A stretch of DNA of 20,000 nucleotides from contig JAMYWO010000053.1 of the NCBI GenBank assembly GCA_024220525.1, positions 172,905 to 192,904 on the forward strand, written 5' to 3'. The position numbers and the translations under genes are program-made. The notes under the pieces were generated by a model that saw only the letters and a list, made by a program, of their open reading frames with translations, ran no database searches and was not told the DNA's origin. The DNA comes from Cochliopodium minus. Its lineage: Eukaryota; Discosea; Himatismenida; Cochliopodiidae. This document shows, piece by piece, positions 1-10,000 of the stretch; position 1 is the first letter of the stretch, and each line of letters starts with the position of its first letter.

Positions 1-427
1 GTGTTATCAATATTTGATTTAACTTCTTTGGTTTGTTTGGTCTTTTCAAAACACCATCTATGCCATTCCTTTCCAGATACGATCGTTTTCTCTTCATTTC
101 CAACGATTGATTTTTGGCAAAATGGGCATTGTTCAGTGTTATCGATGTTGGAATTGATTTCCTTGGTTTGTTTAGTTTTCTCAAAACACCATCTATGCCA
201 TTCTTTTCCAGATACAATTGTTTTCTCTTCATTTCCAACAATTGATTTTTGACAGAATGGACATTGTTCAGTGTTGTCAATATTTGATTTCACTTCTTTG
301 GTTTCTTTTGTCTTCTCAAAACACCATCTATGCCATTCTTTTCCTTGGACAACAGTCTTTTCCTCATTTCCAGTGATATCCTTCTTACATAATGGACATA
401 ATTCAGTATTCAAACCAGAAATATTAT
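1..427 (-). repeat. 135-bp coding tandem repeat (three full units visible)
   Basis: Exon 2 of the half-LIM gene is a direct tandem array with a 135-bp period. The CPxC codons fall at 398-387, 263-252 and 128-117, exactly 135 bp apart. The second and third units are nearly identical in protein and very similar in DNA, while the first (CPLC, KDITG) is more diverged. That pattern fits recent internal duplication or homogenisation. The array continues beyond base 1, so the copy number is unknown. Confidence 0.85.
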
Positions 428-564
428 CTTGTATTGAAAATTAAAAATATTACAATTTAAAAATTTTATTTATAATTTATTTTATTACTTGTTTTTGGTG
501 AATTTGTTGTATTCTTTTTCAAATTTTGCATATACTTTCTTGCTTCATCTTTCTTATCAGACAT
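1..564 (-). CDS. Tandem half-LIM (C-x2-C-x18-H-x2-C) zinc-finger repeat protein, N-terminal part
   Basis: Partial gene reading leftwards out of the window. Exon 1 is 564-489, the intron is 488-428 (61 nt, GT-AG), and exon 2 runs from 427 past base 1. About 167 residues are visible. A lysine-rich leader starting MSDKKDEARKYMQ is followed by repeats with an exact 45-residue (135-bp) period. Cys-x2-Cys pairs are encoded at 398-387, 263-252 and 128-117. Each repeat reads CP[LF]C, 18 residues, then HRWC, followed by a charged linker containing TKEV or TKEI and NIDNTEQ. This spacing matches the first zinc-binding half of a LIM domain; the second half is absent. Zinc binding is inferred from the ligand pattern. 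LIM proteins usually mediate protein-protein contacts, but the function here is unknown. The same family reappears at 19827-20000. The start is chosen at the ATG just before the Lys-rich leader, with A/T-only DNA upstream. Confidence 0.8.
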
Positions 565-766
565 TTCCTTTTTATTATTTTTGATTTATAGGGTGAATAT
601 TTGTGTGGTTAAAAAATTTTATAAATTTTTTTTTTATTTTTTTTTTATTTATTTTTATTTTAATTTAAATTTTTATATTAAATTTATAAAAAAAAATACA
701 GTGATACAAAGAAAATATAAAAATATAAAAAAAAAAAAGTGTTTTTAACTAAATAAGATCCTAAAT
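565..766. promoter_or_regulatory. Divergent intergenic region shared by the half-LIM gene and the membrane-protein gene
   Basis: About 200 bp of A/T-rich DNA separate two head-to-head start codons (564 minus, 767 plus). It includes T-runs at about 627-660 and A-runs around 690-740. No specific binding site could be recognised. Long A/T homopolymers upstream of starts are typical of dictyostelid promoters, so a short bidirectional promoter is the simplest reading. This is inferred from layout only. Confidence 0.45.
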
Positions 767-1861
767 ATGGAATCAATATCCTTAGTGAAATCAAATAATG
801 ATGATAAAACTGGAAAATGGGTCCCAGTGCATGATACAATCGAATTGAATAAATTTAAAAAAGAACAAAAAGTGGTCAATAAAACAAATTCACCAAATCG
901 TTCTTCTCATTATAGAAGGAATAGTGAAAATAATCATATAAAAGAAAACAATAACCAAAATAATAGTAATAGCAGTCCTCCTATAATGATGCCAAGGACA
1001 GCGAGTTTACATACATTAAATCTCAACAATATGAATCAAAATTACAATTCAGATCTTAATAATATTGGAAGGACAGGTAAAAAAAAAAATGAGAAATTTT
1101 TGAAAAAGACTATTTTGGCAAATATATAACAAACATAATGGAATATCTACCGATATGATAATTATTCTCAATCCATTTCAACAAATAGAATCCTTTTTAA
1201 CATTGAATAGAAATTTGGAAAGGCAAGTTAGAAGATTGCAAAGAGACGTAAATTTTCTTTATAATAAGTTAAATACATTTGAAGAAGTGAATGCAAGATG
1301 GGGTAAATAAATAAATAAAAAAAATATATCAATATTTCATCAAAATTTCATTGAAAAATTGAAAAATAAATATTAATTATTCCAAAAAAAGGATTGAGAT
1401 ATACAAGAAGAATGGCGATCATGTCCAATTTAGTGATGGGAGTATGGGTATTCGTCTGGAAATCCTTCTCCTTCTTGAGAAATAAAAGAGGAGAGATCGT
1501 AAAGGCAGCTTTGAACATCCCAACACTCAACGTGGCCACTTGGGTATGGAGAAACGTCAAAAACGAGAATGCGAGAGATCTTTTGTACGATGCATACATG
1601 CAAGGAATGAAAACCAGCTTTCTGTTTTTTCTGTTTTCTCTTCTTTTGACTCGTAAAAGATCTTGGAATCGTATCGTCGCTACTTGTGGAAGTCTTTTTT
1701 ACAGCGTTTTCTTGATTGTCAACCCTTCTACCATCGGTTTGCCTTGGACCACCAACTTTTTCAACATCATCTGCAACATCATTTACATCACTTTGATGTA
1801 CAATGCTAACAATACTAACAAACTTTCTTCTCTTCAAGACTATGTTTATTTGGAAGACTAA
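767..1861 (+). CDS. Unrecognised multi-pass membrane protein with Asn/Ser-rich N-terminus
   Basis: Proposed exons are 767-1076, 1189-1302 and 1392-1861, all GT-AG and in phase, giving about 297 residues. Residues 1-103 are polar and rich in Asn, Ser and Lys (for example NNNQNNSNSS), probably disordered. Exon 2 gives a charged helical stretch (ESFLTLNRNLERQVRRLQ) that could form a coiled coil. Exon 3 encodes about four hydrophobic segments: MSNLVMGVWVFVW, SFLFFLFSLLL, a stretch around CGSLFYSVFLIV, and a last one around FFNIICNIIYITLMY. The C-terminal tail ends DYVYLED. I do not recognise a family, and the membrane location is inferred from hydrophobicity only. The first intron (1077-1188) is the least certain: reading through the donor hits a stop at 1127-1129, and the chosen acceptor at 1187-1188 is the only one I found that restores the helical frame. 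Exon 3 is richer in C/G than exon 1. Confidence 0.6.
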
Positions 1862-2067
1862 AGCCCTCAACAAACTTTTTTTGTCGCTTCTGTTATTATT
1901 TTTGTAAAATTTTTAAAAGCTGACAACCTTTTCTTTTTGTTTGGTGACATTTGTTTATTCTTGTTTAGAGAAATTGCATATTCCTTTGATAAAAATTTGA
2001 TTTTTGAAAATTTTAGATTGAAAAAAAAATAAAAAAAAATTGAACTCTTCCAAATCATAAATCCAAT
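1862..2067. other. Intergenic spacer, membrane-protein gene to COMMD3
   Basis: About 206 bp of A/T-rich DNA lie between two genes on the same strand. An A-run lies just upstream of the COMMD3 start (around 2021-2040), as is usual before starts in this window. A minus-strand open frame here (1867-2058) is low-complexity Phe/Lys/Asn sequence and is not supported. No other element is seen. Confidence 0.5.
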
Positions 2068-2793
2068 ATGAACCTTTCAACAGATGTAAAGAAAGGACTC
2101 GATCTATTTTCTCAAGAGAAGATTTTTACTGATGAAATATTTAAACAATTAATTGTTTCTGTTGTTCAAATTATACTCAAACAAAAAAAGGAGGAGGTAA
2201 TTACAGGTAAATTGAAATTTTAAGAGCATCAGATCTTTTGCATACATCAAATAATTGGTATTTAAAAATTTGTTCAGAAAACAAGGTTTTTGAGTCTATT
2301 GATAAATTGATATTGAAACATGCCTATGCAGCTTTATATACTGTACTTGTGGAGGCATGTAAAAAGAGATTGGATTCAGAATTATTGGTGTAAAAAATAA
2401 AAAGAGAAAGAAAATTCAAAATATAACACTATAAAAAATTATAAATTTATTTTTAGATCAACAATACAAGATCATAGATGGAATAAAACCAAATTAGATC
2501 TATTATCTAAAATATATGAAGAGAAAATAGATGAAATGAGATTGATTTTGTCATTAAGTACATTTCACTTCCCACATATCGTAGATATAGATTGGAGATT
2601 GGATTATTATGTAAAATCAACAGAAGTATCAAGAGTGGATAGACCAGTATGGTTGATAACCTTCAAAACATATGAGAATGATAGCAATGAATTGAAAGAT
2701 TATACTTTCACATGCGATTTGCAAGAGTTGCAGGATCTATTAATAAGATTGAAAGATGCTGTTAAACAAGTTGAACGCGTGACTGGGAAATAA
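2068..2793 (+). CDS. commd3: COMM domain-containing protein 3 (COMMD3)
   Basis: COMMD3 is one of the ten COMMD subunits of the Commander complex, which works with retriever/CCC in endosomal recycling and WASH regulation. Proposed exons are 2068-2206, 2227-2389 and 2457-2793, about 212 residues. The C-terminal COMM domain is clear: HIVDIDWRLDYYVKS, then WLITFKTYE, CDLQELQDLLIRLKDA and VERVTGK. These match the human COMMD3 pattern (DVSWRLEYQIK, MEQLQDLVGKLKDASKSLERAT) from memory. The N-terminal helical part (MNLSTDVKKGLDLFSQ) also resembles human COMMD3 (MELSESVQKGF). Length fits the family at about 195-215 residues. Intron 2 (2390-2456) is ordinary. The junction between exons 1 and 2 is odd: the only in-phase GT-AG solution is a 20-nt intron at 2207-2226. 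If that is wrong, the likely alternative is a sequence error or small deletion there. Family assignment is firm; that one junction is not. Confidence 0.87.
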
Positions 2794-2912
2794 TTGATGT
2801 TTTTTGTTTGGCTCAGTTGCTTCTCACTTTATGATTTTTTTTAACTCAAATATTTAAAATAAAAATAATTAAAAAAAAAAAAATTGAAATTTATATTTAG
2901 ATAGGCTAGTGG
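2794..2912. other. Short spacer between COMMD3 and ADAT2
   Basis: 119 bp separate the COMMD3 stop from the ADAT2 start on the same strand. It is T-rich, then A-rich around 2870-2883. An in-frame TAG at 2907-2909 lies just before the ADAT2 ATG and supports that start. No terminator or RNA structure is recognised. Confidence 0.5.
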
Positions 2913-3679
<767 letters not shown>

Positions 3680-4086
3680 TTGGTTTAAGTAATTTGGATT
3701 TGAATGCCAATTTTTTTCTATATTCAAATTGGGTTCCGATCATTTTTCCTTTTATTTTCAATTTAATTTTTCTTCTTTCATTGATTTAATTTAAAAAATA
3801 TTAAATTTTTGCCTTTTTATTCCACTTTGTTTATAAAAAATTGTGAAAAACAAATTGAAATACCATCAAACCATCCCTAATCTATAAATCTTTAACAAGA
3901 TGAGCACAAATTTATCTTTTTTTTCAGAGAAAAGAAAATAAGTTCCCCAAAACTTCCGGATCCTATCTCTTTATTATTTCAAAAAGAAAAAAGGAAAAAA
4001 TAAATAAAAAATTGTAATATATATTTCAATTAGTTGGTTTTATAAATCTCTTATTTGACTCCAAATACGATATACATCAACCAAAT
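3680..4086. promoter_or_regulatory. Intergenic region upstream of the Roco gene
   Basis: About 407 bp of A/T-rich DNA lie between ADAT2 and the Roco start. It presumably holds the ADAT2 3' UTR and the Roco promoter. T-rich tracts lie around 3745-3810 and an A-rich block at 3982-4013. A 13-codon reading frame at 3900-3941 (MSTNLSFFSEKRK) could be a chance uORF. Nothing else is recognisable. Confidence 0.45.
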
Positions 4087-7000
4087 ATGCTTACTTCTTC
4101 ACATTCGTCAAACGAATTAAAATATAATTTTTTGAGCACAGAGAATAGATATATATTGAAAGGTAAATCATTACTATCCTCAATTTAATCTATCCTAATA
4201 AAATAGGAATAAAATAAAATTATCTCACTAAACACTCACAAATACAAAATAAATTTTTTTAGATGCACAAGCACCCATAGGAAAATTGCAAGATCTGTCA
4301 AATGAATTGAAGAAAAATAAAAACATTGTAAATATAGATTATTCGAAACAATCATTCAATTGTAAAGAGAGATTGGAGAAAGCATTTGGATTCATATTGG
4401 AAAGAGATTATCTGAATGATCTCTTCTTATCGAACAATGACATCACAGATGAAAGCTTTTCTCATTTTACACTGTTATTCAAGAGGACAAAAGGAAAATT
4501 CAGGATTAACAGATTGAGATTAAATAAGAATAAATTTGGAGAAACCTCATTGATGTTAATATCAGAATTATTAAATTGGGTAGATATTGATCATTTGGAT
4601 ATCTCATCTAATCTTGGAATAAATAATCCATCCACTTTATTCCTTAACGATTCCCACCAGCTGAAAAGCTTGAATATATCTGGATTTAATCTCAAGGGGG
4701 AAGATGTGAACAAATTATGCTATATGCTCAACAAAAATACAACATTGACATCAATAAATCTCTCCAACAGCAAATGGATAGGGGATAATCTATCCAGAAT
4801 ATCGGAGAGCATCCTTAAAACAGATAGAATCACCGTGCTCGATCTTTCTGACACAATCATGTCAGAAAAACAGTTCAAGATCTTTTGCCATCAGCTCGGA
4901 TATTTTTCTTCAAAGAAGGAAGGCTTGAAATTGCATACACTCAATCTAAGAAATGTTAAAATGTCCAACAAATCATTCACTTATTTATCGGCAGCCATAG
5001 AAACGAACAAAAAGCTTCACACATTGGACATTTCCAAAACAGATGTCATTCCTCAGTTTTATTCTTCACTCGCCAAAAATTCTACTCTCAGAGTTCTCAA
5101 TGTATCAGGAACACTTATGTACAACAAACATTTCACCGCTCTTTTGTCATCATTGGAGCCAACAGGAAGTTTCTCACCTGAAGAGCTCAATCTTTCTTCT
5201 TCTTTTTCTTGTTTCTCCATGAATTCTATTCAAGAATTTTTGTCCATTTGCTTGAACAACAAGAAATTAAAAGTTCTCAAATTGGCAGATTCTAAACTGG
5301 TCGAAGAATCGAAAATCAGAACCATCTCAGAATACATCGCAAAGAACCCTAATCTCACACATTTGGATTTGGCTGGTAACAAATTTCACAACCATGCCCA
5401 TATGATCTTAAATGTCTTGAAATTTAACAATAATCTCAAAAAGCTCAACTTAATGGGTGTTGGTTTTCAAGATGAAGAAAAAATCAAAGAATCTTTAAAA
5501 GAAAACTACGCAATAGAAAAGCTTTACTATGAACGCTATAAAGTCATTGATAGAAAGTATTTCAAGATGGATAAGCAGGAAAACAAATTAACTTTAAGAG
5601 ATATGGATCTCAAAAAACATCTCTTCATGACTGGAGATGTCAACTCTATTTCTGAATCTCAAGAAATAATGCTCTCTTATGCATTAGAATGGAACAGCAG
5701 GGTGATTAATTTATTATAATTTTTTTTAAAAGATTTATTCAAATTTATTTTTCAAAAAAAAAAGCTTGAAAAGTTACAAGAGATCACATTGTTCAATACA
5801 CAAATCACTGACCTTATGCACCCAATGGTTACTGAAAATTTGATCAACTTGTCCACCTTGTGCTTAAGAAAAAACAACATTTTCTTTGTTCCTCAACACA
5901 TTGAACATCTTGTGAACCTCCGAAAGTTGGATTTGAGCGATAATAACTTGGGGTGTATCGGAAACATTTCCAACATGACAAAGCTTGAAGAACTCAATGT
6001 GAATCACAACAACATCTTTGTTTTGATTGGAGGATTGGGAAATTTGAAACATTTAAGAAAAATGTCCGCTAGAAACAACTGGCTCGAGACTTTGCCTGCT
6101 TCCACCACCAAATTGACCAATTTACTAGAGCTTGATTTGACCGGAAACCCCTTGAGAATGCTTCCAACAAATGTCACAAAGTTTGGAGATTTTCACTTTA
6201 GGAAGGATAGCAGACTCACCAAATCGTTGTTTGGTTACTTGAATTCCATTAGTGATAATGAGAAAGATCTCATTATTGATAATGCTTGTAAATTAATGTT
6301 TGTTGGGGATGGTAAAACCTTTTTTCTATGTTTTATTATTATTTTTAATTAAATATTTTAATTCATTCAAAAGGTGGAGTTGGTAAAACAAGTCTGCTCA
6401 ATTCTCTAACAAACCAAAAAAGACCAACAGAAACGATTGCTACTGAGTAATTGTTTTCTGTTTTTTTTTTTCACTATTATTTTAATCTTTTTTTAAAACC
6501 AAACCAATAGGGGTATTGATATAAGTACTTTAGTTGCAAAGGGGACTGGAAAGAATAAAGGATTGTCAGTTGAATTTGGATGTTGGGATTATGCAGGTAA
6601 AAATGAACAAATAAAAATGTTAAATAAAAAAAAATGAAGTTTTATCAATTTATTTTTAATTAATTAGGTCAAGACATCTTCTACTCAAGCCACAATTTTT
6701 TCATTTCTTCCAAAAAATCTATTTATTTGATTATGTTCAATGCTTCTGTAGGAGATATTTCTAAAGTTCACTATTGGCTCAATACAATCAAAATAAGAGC
6801 AAAGGACGCACCTGGTAAAAATCTATCACCATTTATTAAATTCATCAATTTATTGTTTATTTTATTTAAATTGTAGTTGTGATTGTTGGTACTCATAAAG
6901 ATAAATTGAAATCCAGTGCTTTGAAAGAACTACAAGAAAAGTTAAGATCGGAGCTCAGATCCTACAAGATAACTTATGTTGCCTTTGTCAGCAGTAACAC

Positions 7001-10000
7001 CGGTGATGGAATAAAGAAGTTGAGAACCGAGTTGGTTGACATTGCATACGAAAACAAGCTTTTTGGAGGGAAAATAAGCAAGAAATGGAATGAACTTGGG
7101 AACATCTTGGTTAATTTGAGGTAAAAAAAAAAAAATTTTTTATTAATTTTATTTTAGTTTTTTTTTTCTCATTTTTATTTTTTACACATTTTTTTTGTTT
7201 CTCTTTTTTTTTAAATTTTTTTTTTATATTTTTAATAGGGAAGAAAACAAAATTCTCACAGCACCTAGACAGTCAGAGAGTAGACTCAGCAGAATTTCTT
7301 TGTGCTATCTTGGTTTTCTTGAGTACGCAAAAGGATTTGACATGGACGAACTGCAAGCCAAATCAGCATTAGAGTTTCTCCACGATTCTGGATACTGTAA
7401 AAAAACTTTTTTTTTTTTTTTCAATAAAAATTTCTTTATTTTTAAATTCAATTAATAAAATTTAAAAATAGGTCTGTATTATGACGAAGAATTGTTGAGC
7501 GATTCTGTGTTTGTCGACCCTCAAATGGTGACTCGTCTTTTATCTACCATCATCACCTTTTCACATAACTTTGTGGCTGACGGAAAATTAAGATATAGCG
7601 TACTTAAACACATATGGTAATTAAATAAATGTTTATTCATTTTATATTTGATTTGATTTCAAAAAATTAATTGATTTCTTATTTTTTTTTTAGGCCAGAG
7701 TATGATCCTTTATATTGGGAAACTTTTCTCTTGATTTTGGAAAAGATGGAGATGATATATCCTATGAAAAACGAAAAATCATCCCAAACCATCAAAAAAT
7801 TGGAATTCAACAAAGAGAAGTTGGTTGAGGAGGAGAAGATAGTGGATGATCAAGTCTACTTGGTCCCCAATTTGTTGCCAGAAAACCAACCAAACCTAGA
7901 AGGATGGAGTTCTTATGTTTCTGATCAAGAATATGAAATTGGAAGAGTATTTCAATTTCAATTCTTGCCATTGGGTTAGCTATTTTATTTATTTTTTATT
8001 ATTTATTATTATTGTTTTATTTATTTTTTGTTTCTGATTTTATTGATTTATTATTTTATTTTTTGTTTGTTATTTTTTATTTTTGTTTTTATGTTTTATT
8101 TTATTTAATAATATTTTGTTAGTTTTTTATTTATTTTTTATTTTTATTTAAATAAAGGTTTTTTTGCAAAATTGGTCATCCGTGTTTTGTATTGGAACTT
8201 GGATCTTGTCACTGCTTGGAGAACTGGTATTTTGGTCAAACTCAAAACTAGCAAAATAAGCGAGCTCGCATTATTGACATACAACCCCGCAAGTTACACT
8301 CTCAGATTGCGTGTAAGAGGATCAAACGATAAATTGGTAAAAATTTTTTGTATTTCAATTTTAATTTTTATTTTATTTTATTTTTATTTATTATTTTTTA
8401 TTTTTTAAATTTTATTAATTTATTTTATTTTTATATTTTTAATAGGGTAATCTTTTGCAATACATGGTTCAATCTATTGTAGATTTGATTTCTGGATGGT
8501 TTGATACCTCTTATGAAATGTATATACCTTGCACCCATTGTGTTCACGAAACGGAATCTCGTAAGAATATTTAAAACAAAGTTCATTAAAAATTCAATTA
8601 AAATTAAAATTCAAATTAAAATTCAAATTAAAATTCAAATTAAAATTCAAATTCAAATTAAAACTCAAATTAAAATTATAAAATTTTCTTTTTAGGTATT
8701 GATCCTTTCTATTTCACTGTACCTCAAGTTGTACACGCCATCACAGAGAAGAAAAGACTTTTATTTTGCAAAGGGTTAAACACAAGACCTGTATTGATCT
8801 CCAAGTTGGCTCCTGGTAAAAAAATTTAAATAATTGCCCCAAACAATAAAAGATTTAAATTCATCTATTATTTTTTAAAATTTAATAATTATTTTAAATT
8901 TAAACAATTTTTTCATTCAATTCTTCTTTTTAATATTCTTTTTAAAATTAATCTTTTTTTTTTATTAAAATAAAGATCTTGCTTTGGCTGACAGTGCTGC
9001 ACATATGATTGAGTACACAGACTTGGAAATGGGAAAGTTGTTGGGAGAAGGAAGTTTTGCAAAGGTTTACAAAGGAACGTACAGAGGGAAAACTGTCGCA
9101 GTCAAACAACTCAACAACTCTGGTTTGGAATTGTCTACTTCTGGGTCCAACTCTATTTCTAGCAGAGGAAGCAGCAGCGGGAGTAGCTACAGTAGTGGAA
9201 ACAAGAGGGGGGGTTCTTCTTTCAACCTTTTCACTTCGTCCTCTTCCAACTTGATAGACCATGAAGTGCTCAATTCTTTCACAGAGTTTCAAAGGGAAGC
9301 TTGGTTGATGTCTGCATTAAGTAAGTTTTATTATTTCTTCAAAATTTTTTATTTTAATTTAATTTTTCAAATATATTTTTGTTTATTTAAGTTTTGTTAA
9401 TTTCAAAAAACTTATTCTAACATTTATACATCACATTTATATTTTCTTATTATTTATTCTAACATTTCCTTTTTTACATTTTATATTTTTTCTTTTAACG
9501 TTTCCTTTTACATTTTATTCGATTATTTTTTTAAAAAATAGATTCCCCATACTTGGTCAACTTGGAGGGAATCGTGATGGATCCACTTTGTTTGGTGATG
9601 GAATTCCTTCCCTTCGGCTCCCTCTACCAACTAGTACACGACCTAGAAAAGTATCCCGTCCTCGAACAAAGCTTCGTCAACAAAATCGCCCTCAACATAG
9701 CAAGAGGAATGAAAGTGCTTCACACATCCACCCCTCAGATCATCCATCGTGATCTCAAAAGTCCCAACGTTTTGATCTGCAGCGACAATAAGGATGACAA
9801 GGTAATTGCCAAGGTTGCTGATTTCGGGTTGAGTAGGTTTGGTGGTGCTTTCTCTGGAAGAGAAGTGTGGAATCCTTATTGGTTGGCTCCTGGTAATTTA
9901 TTTTTTAAAAGAAATTTTTTAATTATTATCAATTTTTTAATTATTATAAATTAAGTTTTTTTTAAAAAATTTCCATTCATTTTTATTAATTTTTAATATT

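Noticed and set aside
1-252. Plus-strand open frame with repeated FSKHHLCHSFPDT
   Set aside because: It is the reverse complement of the half-LIM repeats. The minus strand gives the conserved zinc ligands and a good start codon.
1348-1873. Two open frames on the minus strand opposite the membrane-protein gene
   Set aside because: They are shadows of exon 3 of the plus-strand gene, which has a phase-consistent three-exon model and a plausible membrane protein. The minus frames show no recognisable domain.
8596-8671. CRISPR-like regular repeats
   Set aside because: The 12-bp units have no spacers and lie within a spliced intron of a eukaryotic gene; it is a simple tandem repeat. The same reasoning applies to the 10-bp repeat at 11891-12010.
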